From Methylocystis sp. L43 (GTDB lineage Bacteria; Pseudomonadota; Alphaproteobacteria; Rhizobiales; Beijerinckiaceae), in contig NZ_JADNRA010000036.1 of the NCBI RefSeq assembly GCF_015709525.1, positions 346,308-410,307 of the forward strand: a DNA stretch of 64,000 nt, in the 5' to 3' direction. Positions 54,777 through 63,872 of this stretch are shown here, one piece after another. Position 1 is the stretch's first letter, and every line of letters starts with the position of its first letter. Below the pieces are notes generated by a model that did no database searches, was not told the origin of the DNA, and worked only from the letters and a program-made list of their open reading frames with translations. A program made the translations under genes and the position numbers.

Positions 54777-55745
54777 ATGATCAGAGACGTCAAAATGGAC
54801 GCCCAAATGGGCGTCTCGAAGGAAGGCTACGCGGGACGGATTGAGGTGCTTGCCGGCCCGACGGGCCGTCGGCGACGCTCTGAGGCGGAGAAGGCTCGGA
54901 TCGCCGCCGAGAGTCTGACGCCGAATGCCATCGTGGCCGATATCGCTCGCCAATACGGAGGGACGCGCTGGCAGATCTACGATTGGCGCCGGCGCTTTCG
55001 GCGTGGTCTTTTGGCCGCGCCGAAGGAAGATGTCGCGTCGCCTGCGTTCGTTCCGCTGAGTGTCGACGATGATCCACACCGGACGCCGCACGCTGATATC
55101 GTCGAGGTCGCGATTGGCGACATCTTGTTTCGTGTAGGACGAGACGATGATCGCGGGCATGGTGGGACGGATCCGCCGGTCGTGCTTTTCCGATACGCGC
55201 CAGGGCGCGGCGGCGCACATGCCGAGCGGTTCCTGCCTGGCTATCGCGAGCGTTATCTGCAATGCGACGGCTATGACGGCTATGAGCTTCTCACGCGAAT
55301 ACAGCGCGCGAGGGTCCATGGACGCTGGTCCATTTGGAGCCATTTGCGGCGGCGCTTCGTCAAGCTCACGCGCAATACAAAATCCCCGATCGCGGAGACG
55401 GCGGTCCGCCATATCGCCGCGCTCTACGCCATCGAAGTCGACATAAGTGGCCACGCGCCAGACGCGCGGCTGGCCGTGCGCAAGAAGCTTTCCGCGCCCA
55501 TCGTCGAAGCCTTGAAACCATGGCTTGAGAAGCAACTGTCGCTGATCTCGTCAGGCTCCACCTTGGCCACGGACATTCGCTACGCGCTGAGCCATTGGGC
55601 CGGCCTCACCAGGTTCCTGGAGGACGGCCGCCTCGAGCTGGATACCAACCCTGTCGAAAACGCCATCAGACCCGTGGCGATGCGTGAGTCATTGTGCATT
55701 CCCTCATCAAGTATCTGTAAACATTGTAAGCGTGTGTTTCGTTGA
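54777..55745 (+). pseudogene. in-frame chimera of IS66 TnpA start and TnpC end
   Basis: Residues 1-125 are IS66 TnpA (GRRRRSEAEKARIAAESLTP, QYGGTRWQIYDWRRRFRRG, VEVAIGDILFRVGRDDD). From about residue 133 the sequence switches to the C-terminal half of TnpC (YRERYLQCDGYDGYELLTRI, AVRHIAALYAIEVDISGHA, LELDTNPVENAIRPVAM). All of tnpB and the first half of tnpC are gone. The deletion kept the frame, so a hybrid protein of 322 residues could be made but should not transpose. The end (SLCIPSSSICKHCKRVFR) is unrelated. Confidence 0.75.
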
Positions 55746-56060
55746 CGACGCGCCACGGGCGACCTTTACACGGGCAACCGCCGCTTTAACCAGCTCCAGC
55801 GCCAGGTCTTCGGCGCGGATTTGATGCGGCGCGCCCGGAACCACCTGTATTGGTGGAAGCGCGCCGGATTTGATCAGGCGCCGTATCGTGTGTGTGTGTG
55901 ACGCCTAAAGTCTTCGCCGCCTCTGTCATGGTGAGCCATTCGCCATCCTTTTCCGCGGATCGATACGCGTGGATGCCACGCACGCGTCGAACAGAAGCGA
56001 CGCGATACGCCGTCCACGTCTTGCCCTGGCCAGTGGGCAGGCCCAGAAATTATCCGCGCA
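55745..56060 (-). pseudogene. C-terminal fragment of a serine recombinase with CA-repeat frameshift
   Basis: The minus strand encodes GQGKTWTAYRVASVRRVRGI, AYRSAEKDGEWLTMTEAAKT and LGVTHTH, then in another frame TIRRLIKSGALPPIQVVPGA and PHQIRAEDLALELVKAAVAR. This is the C-terminal DNA-binding region of large serine recombinases. The frame breaks in a CACACACACAC tract, a slippage-prone sequence. The catalytic domain is missing. Confidence 0.7.
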
Positions 56061-56703
56061 ACAATTGTGCGTTTCTATCTGAAGCCAACACGGCCACCGT
56101 TTTCGCGATTGGTTCGCGAAGTGCAGACCAAGTACCTCGCTGCCGGTTTTAAGGCGCCGAATTGGCCCCGGCGATGACTTGCGGGAACATATCCCTCACT
56201 GACACGTTTGTGGTCGGTGCCTATGTCGCGCGAAACGCGACGTTACGCGCTAAGACCCGCACCATGAAGGGAGTTCCCTTAAAGGCAGGTCATCCCGTCG
56301 AGTCTGCCAAACTTTAATCAATCGGTGCATACGCCAACGGGCATGATGAGCAGGGTGACTGGTGATTATCCATCCCACGAAAGAAGGGTAACGGGGGTAT
56401 GCGATGGCAAAACATGGCCAAGGCCGATTAGTAGCTTCGCATACCGTGCGCCGCGGGGCGTCGCGAGCGGCATCGCTGAGGTCTTTCGGCACAGACTGAG
56501 ATACGCTGGGCGATGGCGACACGTTCTTAAGGACAGGGGGTCGCCTTCGTCTCTTGCGCTTGGGCTAAGCCAGTCTCGCGTCTCCTTTCATTGCTGATGC
56601 GTCCGACGGTAATGTCGCTTGTCGCAACACGATCAGAATTGATTTTAGGGATCTGCGCTATCCAAATAGGGTAGTTCGCCTTCAACTGGAACAGCTATGC
56701 TCG
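56061..56703. other. gap with no supported gene
   Basis: I see no recognisable gene, RNA or repeat. The sequence is less GC-biased than the neighbours and includes several stop codons in all frames. Confidence 0.4.
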
Positions 56704-57290
56704 AGGCTTTGTCACGTTGTCGAACGATAGACGCGCATGATTTCGCTGACGATCGTACTCATGCTGCAGCAGTTGCCGCCCGCCACGTGTCCATGGCCGA
56801 GGCTCGAAAAGCTCGGTGTGTCCTTGCTGAAATGAGATGGCGCTGAACGTTGAAAGTGTTGTGGGCTGCTGCGTGAAAGGAGAGAAATCTTTGTGCTGAT
56901 CCGACGCTCTTGAAGCCTTGCATCTTGCGTTCCCGTCGTCGGGTCGGTTGATGAGAATTCTCCGCCCTATTGTTGCGCCATCGGCCGGTGCGGTGCCGAC
57001 GTTCGATCCCAAGATCACGCGCGGCGGCATGGTAAGACCGCAGATCGTCGGTAACCAAATTCTCCGGCGCGAAGCCATATTTCTTCAGGAGCTTGCGCAT
57101 TAATTTCAGCGCCGCGGCCTTATTCCGCTTGGTCTGAACCAAGACATCCAGAACCTCTCCTTCGGTATCGACGGCGCGCCACAGATAAACCAAGCGTCCA
57201 TCGATCTTGAGATAAACTTCGTCGAGATGCCATGTGGTGTGCGGCTTCGGCCGGCGTTTGCGCAGATCGGCGGCGATTCTGGGCCCAAAA
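56704..57290 (-). mobile_element. IS6 family element, left copy, truncated
   Basis: The outer end (AGGCTTTGTCACGTTGTC, 56704-56721) matches the left inverted repeat of the second copy at 63030. The minus-strand transposase keeps its DDE core: Asp in TWHLDEVYLKIDG, Asp in NLVTDDLRSYHAA and Glu in NNRAENSHQPTRRRERKMQG, and ends at 56759. Homology with the other copy stops at about 57290, so the N-terminal HTH part and the inner inverted repeat are lost. The copies lie in the same orientation. Confidence 0.8.
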
Positions 57291-57307
57291 TGACAACACC
57301 GTGTTGA

Positions 57308-58396
57308 TCATCGATTGATATTTGACTTCGGCGCAGCCTCATTCGTGATCCAGATGCTGCGAGGCTTTTCGATCGGTCGTGACTGAGTGCTTGAGCGAGT
57401 CGAGTCATGCATTTGTGCTTGGCTGGATTCAGCAGGGACGGGCGCCAGAGCTGGAAAAATGGGAGAGGGAGGCGTCACCACTTTTACTGGGAGGGCGGTC
57501 GCCCCCGTTACTGGGTTTGAACCACGCTCTGGCGCTGTCGTAGATCGAGGTGTTGTCGTGCTCAGAGGTAGCGCGTTCAACCTTTGCGCCGAATTGCGGG
57601 CATTGAGAGCCGCTGTCGCCGGCGCAGTTTTCATCTTGTTCGCTCGTAAGGGCGACAAAGGCGGGACAGTATGATTCACGAGCGTTTTGCCCGACTTGCT
57701 AACTGGTCTGACGCCAAGTTGCTCGAAGCTTTTCCGCTGCGAACTAAGTCCAGCTCGGGCAGCGATACCGGGGCCCGGCGCGAATGGGTCGACCTCCTCT
57801 GGTAGTTTAAACGGTTCCAGCAGAGTGCGCCCAACATGACGACGAGATCTCTCAGCGCGTATTTCGTTTGAGATCTCATGAGGCTTCGTGGGAGCAGGTG
57901 CGTATTGCGAGCCGTAACCATCATGGCCAATTTCTTCTGGTGGTCCCCGCTGCTCCAAAGCAGGCGCTCCCATATATGGCCCATCGTTACCTTGGCCGAC
58001 CGATTCCACCGACGGCTCGTGGGTTAACTCAGTTGACCCGTCGTGTGCAAAGGCGGGTTCGACGCGCCAAGATCTGATTACTTCGCCGTCGTAAGGGTCG
58101 ATGATGAATTTCTCCATCCGGCCGCGGGCGTCGACGCCAGAAGCAACGATATAATCACCCCGATCAGGGAATGTACCCTCGAGACGATAACCACGGCGCG
58201 CCAGTATCAAAGCGACGCGCTGCAGAGAGATGTCAGGTTGCGGCTCAGGGATCGGCTGGTCTGCCTCATTCTGAGTGGGAGCGTCGTAGTCTTGTGCGGA
58301 CGATTGCCCCAGCGTGGTGAGCGCGATAAATGCAAGCGCCAGCGCGAAGCGCGCCCAAAAGATGAGAGCGTTCAATCGCCGGCTTTTTTTTTGCAT
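57308..58396 (-). CDS. secreted PepSY-like protein with long proline-rich tail
   Basis: From ATG 58396 the protein has 362 residues: a signal peptide (residues about 10-34, ending QSSAQ), a PepSY-like domain (ILARRGYRLEGTFPDRGDYI, VASGVDARGRMEKFIIDPYD, GEVIRSW, about 55-115) and a low-complexity Pro/Thr/Ser tail. The C-terminus (ITNEAAPKSNINR) ends where the IS6 copy begins, so the natural end may have been lost. PepSY domains often inhibit proteases or sense the envelope. The gene lies 107 bases after the TIR-STAND gene on the same strand, so they may share a transcript. Confidence 0.6.
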   Translation of the reverse strand: MQKKSRRLNALIFWARFALALAFIALTTLGQSSAQDYDAPTQNEADQPIPEPQPDISLQRVALILARRGYRLEGTFPDRGDYIVASGVDARGRMEKFIIDPYDGEVIRSWRVEPAFAHDGSTELTHEPSVESVGQGNDGPYMGAPALEQRGPPEEIGHDGYGSQYAPAPTKPHEISNEIRAERSRRHVGRTLLEPFKLPEEVDPFAPGPGIAARAGLSSQRKSFEQLGVRPVSKSGKTLVNHTVPPLSPLRANKMKTAPATAALNARNSAQRLNALPLSTTTPRSTTAPERGSNPVTGATALPVKVVTPPSPIFPALAPVPAESSQAQMHDSTRSSTQSRPIEKPRSIWITNEAAPKSNINR

Positions 58397-58503
58397 TACT
58401 TTTTCGCGATCATTGTCTTGGTCCACCGGCATAAATTTTTCGTGCGTTCTTCGGAATGGATAAGATCTGGCCAGATTACCGCTCCCATGCACCGTCACTC
58501 GAT

Positions 58504-61500
58504 CTATTTCATCCGCTCGGTGGCTTCTGCTTCCGGTATGCGCTTGGGCTCGTCCAACTCCGCCAATTGCGCCTTAATCTGCGTGAGCCACCCTTGCCGT
58601 TTTTCGTCCAAGCGATTCGACATAGCCAATGACTCTAATATCGCCAGCGCAGCTCCGAGATTTTCGCGCTGCTTGGGCTTGTCCAACTCCGCGAGACGCC
58701 AATGCGGCACAACAGAGAATACGAGCGATTGGGTGTCGTCGCGATGTGTGCGCGAAAGCTCCTGATAAATGGCTAACGCCCGCTCGAAAGCGGCAACAGC
58801 GCCAGGAGCGTCATTCTGCTTCTCTAGCGTATCGCCAACCCGCTCATAAATGACAGCGAGATCGCGTCGCCATCCGACATTGCTCGTATGGGAGGCCGAA
58901 ACAGTCTCCCTAATTGCCATCGCGGTGCGGAAAGACTTCAGCGCCCCCGCGAGGTCACCTTGAGCTTGCTGAACGTCGCCGACTTTTTCGTAGCTTACCG
59001 ACAAGTCCCATCGCCACTGAGCGTTACTGGGGTCGGAAGCCGAAAGCGCCTCGGCGATGGCAAGGTCAGCACGATAGGACTGCTGCGCTCCTGCGAAATC
59101 GCTTTGCGCCCTCTGGGCGTCACCAACCTTCTCGTAACTCACCTCCAAGTCGCGCCGCCAACCAGCGTCTGTGGGATTAGAAGCCAAAACAAACTCCATA
59201 AGAGCTGCCGATTGTTGTGCCGCCACGATTGCGCCTTTTGTGTCGCCTATGGCTAGACGCGCTTCTACAGCTTGGTTGAGGGCCACGGACTTTCTGCGCC
59301 ATAGATCTTTGCTATCAGCTTGCCTGCTTGGCAATTGGTCTTGCAGCCTGCGCGCTTGGTTCAGAATATCCACTGCGACCGACGCGCCGGGAACTTGCTT
59401 GAGCTTTTGCGCGAGATCGAGCGCAAAGCCGTCTACCCGATAGGCTACCAGAGCCAGCGTCCCCAAAGTGAGCACAACCACCAGACCGATCGAGTAGATC
59501 CATGTTGTCCGCCATGCATTTTGCGCGCGCGGCAAAAGATGCTCACTCTGGTCGCGCGGCGGTTGCCCCTCCGAACGACATTGCACATTCGGCGCCTCGC
59601 GGGCGGCTCTTTCCTTTTCTATGCAGGCGGCGAGATAGGCGCGGTCGGTCGAGACCAAGAGCGCCATAAAGTCGAGGCGCGCGTAAAGGCGTAGTGCTTC
59701 TTCGAGCAGTGCGCCACTATGCGCCGCCCAAGTCTTGGAGCGCGCATTGGCGTCCCACTCGAGCGCTGCACGCTTGACGACTTGTAGCGCTGCGAGCCTA
59801 CCGAACTCCTCGTCCAGCCAACCCTTCAACCGACCCCATCGGCGCAGCAGCGCCTCGTGGGCAAGTTCGAGCGTCGTTTCGCGTGTCTCTTCGTCGACGT
59901 AACGGGTGATTAGTCGTTGCTCAACCAGAAGATCAATGAGCGGGCGCGCATTCTCCGGGATTTGCGTGGCGCGGGCCATGCGCCGACACGTTGTTCTCGT
60001 TTCTGGATCAATGCCCGCAAGCCAGGGGATGAGCCCGTGACGTAAAAGAGCGAAACGCGCCTCATCGTTCTTGGGAATACGTCGATCGGCATCGGCGGCG
60101 ACGAAGACGCGTCCGAGCGCGGCGTCGATCGAGCCGGCGAGCCCGCCAAACCCCGCATAAACGGCTTGGTCGATACGTTGTGCCGGGCCGCAACAGCGAT
60201 AAAGCTGCTCTAGGGCGAAAGCGAGTAGTGGTAGGCTGTCCCCAACACTTTTATCCGCATCATCGAGCATTAACTGCGTCAGATCTGGATCAATCTCAAA
60301 TGTGCGCTCCGCCTGGTGAAGGCGTTTGGCAGGGCATTCGATCATCAACTGATATGCATCACGTCCCAGAGGCGGCAATGTGAAGACGCGTCGGTGCGAG
60401 CCTCCGAACGATTTTGCTTGCACTAGCGCGTCGTAGGAGTCGGTGCGTGCCGCGAAAAGGATAATTATCGCGGGATCCTCGGTGGACATGAGATCGCGCA
60501 GCAGTGTTAGGATTCTTCCCCTTTCGGCATTGCCTTCCACCTCAAACAATTCCTCCGCTTGATCGATAGCGATCAGTACCGTCGGCATCAGTTGGTTTTT
60601 AGATGCAACGGCGGCTCGCTCGGCAAGTTTGCGGAGTAGAGGCCGAAGGGCGTTCGCGCCCTCTGCGACTGCCTCGCGGATTTGCGCGCGGGTCGTACAG
60701 AGATGATGCTTTTCCGCGACGCGAACCAGCGCTGCGAGGAGCCCGCTGGAACCGCTAATTGCTGCTTTCCCCGGACGGACAACAGGCAATGGCAGAAAAT
60801 GGCTCTCATCGAGCGCAAGCCGGGGCCATAGCCCCGCAGTCAGAAAGGACGACTTTCCGGCACCCGATGCACCCAGAATAACGAACAGGCGCGGCCCAGC
60901 ATCCCCAGCAAGCCCGCGCAACGCATCCATCGCCTCGATCAGAGCTTCGTTGCGGCCGAAGAAGACGCCGGCGTCGACTGCTTGCAAGGGCTCGAATCCA
61001 CGATACGGCGCGCGGCCAGGCTCGCTCTCGGGCGGCCAACTGAAATAGTTGGGATCCACTCTGGCTTGCGCCAACTCAGTCTTCAGCTGAACGAGACCGC
61101 AGCTGGATAACGTGATTTCTCGCTCCTCTTGCATTCCAGGCAGAGTGACGCGAAGCACCTGATTATCCTCGCCGGAAGCGAGCGACACAGTCTGATGCGC
61201 GTCCTTCACATACGGGTGTAGATCGCCGATAGACAGCTTATCGATCAGAACGACGAAGATGCGCTTATTGAGTTTGCGAGCGAGTTCATATTCGGTGCGG
61301 CACAAATCGCAATCGAGCCAATTTCGTGAAACAAAAAAAACCGCGGCCTCGCAGCGCGTGAAGATTTCACACAGCGTGCGCTCCCAACGCTCCTCGGTTT
61401 GAATTTCTTCTGTCGGGGGTGCATTGAGAAGGACGTCGTCCCACCCATTTTCCTTCAGCCAAACGCGGATCGCGATGACCTCGAATTCGTCTTTGTTCGA

Positions 61501-61524
61501 ATGCGACAAAAATATCCGAGACAT
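58504..61524 (-). CDS. TIR-STAND NTPase-transmembrane-TPR protein, candidate NLR-like defence protein
   Basis: The protein has 1006 residues. Residues 1-130 form a TIR domain (RIFLSHSNKDEFEV at the start; putative catalytic Glu78 in LCRTEYELA). Residues 185-600 form a STAND NTPase with Walker A GASGAGKS (218-225), Walker B TVLIAIDQAEELF (Asp321) and a winged-helix-like part (TLELAHEALLRRWGRLKGWL). A single membrane helix follows at 675-696. Residues 788-930 contain three TPR-like repeats of 48 residues, each starting near WRRDL or WRWDL. In related bacterial proteins, TPRs sense a trigger, the STAND domain oligomerises and TIR degrades NAD+. Here that activity is inference. The ATG at 61524 starts at the TIR strand. 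The membrane helix between the NTPase and TPR parts would place the sensor outside the cytoplasm or anchor it at the membrane. Confidence 0.85.
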   Translation of the reverse strand: MSRIFLSHSNKDEFEVIAIRVWLKENGWDDVLLNAPPTEEIQTEERWERTLCEIFTRCEAAVFFVSRNWLDCDLCRTEYELARKLNKRIFVVLIDKLSIGDLHPYVKDAHQTVSLASGEDNQVLRVTLPGMQEEREITLSSCGLVQLKTELAQARVDPNYFSWPPESEPGRAPYRGFEPLQAVDAGVFFGRNEALIEAMDALRGLAGDAGPRLFVILGASGAGKSSFLTAGLWPRLALDESHFLPLPVVRPGKAAISGSSGLLAALVRVAEKHHLCTTRAQIREAVAEGANALRPLLRKLAERAAVASKNQLMPTVLIAIDQAEELFEVEGNAERGRILTLLRDLMSTEDPAIIILFAARTDSYDALVQAKSFGGSHRRVFTLPPLGRDAYQLMIECPAKRLHQAERTFEIDPDLTQLMLDDADKSVGDSLPLLAFALEQLYRCCGPAQRIDQAVYAGFGGLAGSIDAALGRVFVAADADRRIPKNDEARFALLRHGLIPWLAGIDPETRTTCRRMARATQIPENARPLIDLLVEQRLITRYVDEETRETTLELAHEALLRRWGRLKGWLDEEFGRLAALQVVKRAALEWDANARSKTWAAHSGALLEEALRLYARLDFMALLVSTDRAYLAACIEKERAAREAPNVQCRSEGQPPRDQSEHLLPRAQNAWRTTWIYSIGLVVVLTLGTLALVAYRVDGFALDLAQKLKQVPGASVAVDILNQARRLQDQLPSRQADSKDLWRRKSVALNQAVEARLAIGDTKGAIVAAQQSAALMEFVLASNPTDAGWRRDLEVSYEKVGDAQRAQSDFAGAQQSYRADLAIAEALSASDPSNAQWRWDLSVSYEKVGDVQQAQGDLAGALKSFRTAMAIRETVSASHTSNVGWRRDLAVIYERVGDTLEKQNDAPGAVAAFERALAIYQELSRTHRDDTQSLVFSVVPHWRLAELDKPKQRENLGAALAILESLAMSNRLDEKRQGWLTQIKAQLAELDEPKRIPEAEATERMK

Positions 61525-61859
61525 GCGGGAGGGCCTTTTTCATTGATCGAAGGGCGAAGGCTGCCTTCTCCTTTGTCGGACGCCTCCTTAAAGGTTCTTG
61601 ACGTAATCGCGTCATTCGCAGGTCGGAGCCCCGACGTGGGTGTGCCTTGTATACGTAGCACGACGTGTACGAAAAATAGGTCGACGCAAAAACGTGTTAT
61701 TTTTACGAAAGAATTGCGATTGATGCGATTAAAGTAAACAATCTCTGATTGCGTGACCGTTACGTCAGAAAGCGAATTGCTCGAACCCGCGCCAAAGCGG
61801 TAAGCGATCGCAAATCATAACGTACAGATTGGTATGACAATCGTTTCATTCGCGCCTTC
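61525..61859. other. leader region upstream of the TIR-STAND gene
   Basis: No gene is supported. The stretch around 61640-61740 is AT-rich compared with its surroundings (for example GTGTTATTTTTACG) and probably holds the promoter of the TIR-STAND gene. Confidence 0.5.
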
Positions 61860-62444
61860 TTACCAGCGCGTAGCTGGGTAGCATTCGACCCGAGCCTGCT
61901 TTCGTCCCCCCGTATCGACCCGGACTTCCTCAAACACGACTGCGTTGCGAGGAATTTCGATGGACTGTTTAATCCCAAACCCTATTGGATCGCCGCTGTC
62001 CGAAAGCGCCAAGCATTTTACAAACAGCGCTTTTAGGGGCGATCCCTTATTCGTTATCTGAATGGCGGCTCCAATTTCGTGCGGCAACCCTGCGGGAACA
62101 ATGCCTTTGAACTTGATTTCTATCTCCGAGCCGGCGGTGATAGCCAATCTTTTCACTGCCGTCACGGGCGTCGTGATATCAGCGCTATTCTCAAGGTCGC
62201 CGAACGGAAAATCCCTTGGAGTTGGGTTGATAAACTTGCGCGGATCGCTGCCGTCAAGGTAAAATAAGTAGTTCCAAAGGCATCCGCTAAAGAACCCCAA
62301 GCCCAGCGCCCCTAGCAGAGCGCCTGAGAGGAGCCTCACGCGGTAGCCTCGGCCTGGGGAAGCCGCGCTATGAAGCAAAGCCTCGTCTCGCGTTGGGGGT
62401 TTGATTTCCCCAACCCTTCGAGGCGCTCGTTCCATTGTGGCCAT
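61860..62444 (-). CDS. single-pass membrane protein with extracytoplasmic domain
   Basis: From ATG 62444 (GAGG upstream) the product has 194 residues: a cytoplasmic N-terminus rich in Arg and Pro, one helix (about 37-62, RLLSGALLGALGLGFFSG), and a C-terminal domain of about 130 residues (SEIEIKFKGIVPAGLPHEIG, IQITNKGSPLKALFVKCLAL) that looks beta-rich, like an immunoglobulin-type fold. I do not recognise the family. It lies upstream of the TIR-STAND gene on the same strand inside the IS6-flanked segment and may be its partner. The 335-base gap between them speaks against a tight operon. Confidence 0.6.
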   Translation of the reverse strand: MATMERAPRRVGEIKPPTRDEALLHSAASPGRGYRVRLLSGALLGALGLGFFSGCLWNYLFYLDGSDPRKFINPTPRDFPFGDLENSADITTPVTAVKRLAITAGSEIEIKFKGIVPAGLPHEIGAAIQITNKGSPLKALFVKCLALSDSGDPIGFGIKQSIEIPRNAVVFEEVRVDTGGRKQARVECYPATRW

Positions 62445-63029
62445 TATGATCCTCGGATTTGGTTTATGGTGCGACCGCTCAAGCCAGAGTCGTTCGAGTG
62501 TCATCATGGCGGGGGCGAGGTTCAATATTCGATGTAATTAGTTAGGCGTTCGCACATGCTCGAGGTTGCCCTGTTAAGTGCAATCAGTGCTGGCGCCTCG
62601 ACTGCGTTTCTTGACCGGCCCTTTCGATGATCGCTGAACGCTCGTCATTATCTGAAGACATATGATCAATTTGGGCGGTAAAGGGACCCTTACCAACGAC
62701 AACGGAATTTGAATGGTGGAGCGGACGACCGCAACGCCCGCTCGCAGCTCGCCATCGTCGAACGAATAGCCCTACCGGCCTTTCCCAAAGACGCCGAAGC
62801 ACGCAAGCGCATTCGCGACGCGGCGCGCGAACGCATCGCGCATCATCGCCGTCGTGGCGCTCGCTTCGATCGGGCGAAAGTCGGGGAGAGCAAGAGGCGC
62901 GCCTGTTGCGGCGAAGCAACGAACGAAAGAGACCGCTCGCACGGCGGCGTGGCGATCGCTGATGTCTATGTCCCATCCTGACCTCGCTGTCGGAACATCA
63001 AAGGCGCGGCATGGTCGGAACCGTCGATC
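62445..63029. other. gap before the right IS6 copy
   Basis: Short frames on both strands (for example SQLAIVERIALPAFPKDAEA on plus, and MSSDNDERSAIIERAGQETQ on minus) do not form known proteins. The area may contain fragments of genes broken by IS insertion. Confidence 0.4.
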
Positions 63030-63838
63030 GGGCTTTGTCACGTTGTCGAACGAAAGACGCGAATGATCTCGTTGACGATCTTGTTTATGCTGCAGCAGTG
63101 GCCGAACGCCATGTGTCCATGGCCGAGCCTCGAAAAGCTCGGTGCGTCCTTGCTGAAATGAGATGGCGTTGAACGATGAAGATGTTGTGGGCTGCTGCGT
63201 GAAAGGAGAGAAATCTTTGTGCTGAACCAACGCCCTTGAAACCTTGCATCTTGCGTTCTCGTCGTCGGGTTGGTTGGTGAGAATTCTCCGCTCTGTTGTT
63301 TCGCCATCGGCCGGTGCGATGCCGATGTTCGATCCCAAGATCACGCGCGGCGGCATGGTAAGACCGCAGATCGTCGGTCACCAAATTCTCCGGCGCGAAG
63401 CCATATTTCTTCAGAAGCTTGCGCATTAATTTCAGCGCTGCGGTCTTATTCCGCCTGGTCTGGACCAAGACATCCAGAACCTCTCCCCTTCACTATCGAC
63501 GGCGCGCCACAGATAAACCAAGCGTCCATCGATCTTGAGATAGACTTCGTCGAGATGCCATGTGGTGTGCGGCTTCGGCCGGCGTTTGCGCAGATCGGCT
63601 GCGATCTTGTGCCCAAAATAATTGACCCATCGTCTCACGGTTTCATAAGAGACCGCGATCCCGCGTTCCGCTAGCAAATCCTCGACGTCGCGGAAGCTTA
63701 AAGTGAATCTGACCTAGAGCCAGATTGCCTGTTGAATGATCTCGGGCGGAAAGCGGTAACCGGCGTAGCTGATTTTCGTCATCGTGCAGGATAAGAGCCA
63801 GAGGTCAGGCCCGGCAAGCTGACAATGTGACAATGCCC
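63030..63838 (-). mobile_element. IS6 family element, right copy, near full length
   Basis: GGGCTTTGTCACGTTGTC at 63030-63047 and the complement of GGGCATTGTCACATTGTC at 63821-63838 are the inverted repeats; 16 of 18 positions match. The 809-base length is typical for IS6. It is in the same orientation as the truncated copy at 56704-57290, with about 5.7 kb between the two. Confidence 0.85.
63085..63782 (-). pseudogene. IS6 family transposase with amber and frameshift
   Basis: From ATG 63782 the sequence reads TKISYAGYRFPPEIIQQAIW then Leu, TAG, VRFTLSFRDVEDLLAERGI, AVSYETVRRWVNYFGHKIAA and the DDE core (HLDEVYLKIDG, TDDLRSYHAAARD, RAENSHQPTRRRERK). The TAG replaces the Tyr expected in IWLYVRFTLS. 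A further one-base insertion in GAAGGGGAGAGG after VDSEGE shifts the frame relative to the left copy. Both changes should stop transposition. Confidence 0.8.
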
Positions 63839-63872
63839 TTGAACCATAACGAAATCATTTCGAGTCCGACTC

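Noticed and set aside
56061..56703. Possible group II intron or structured RNA remnant
   Set aside because: I looked for a reverse-transcriptase frame and a domain V hairpin with flanking features and found neither.
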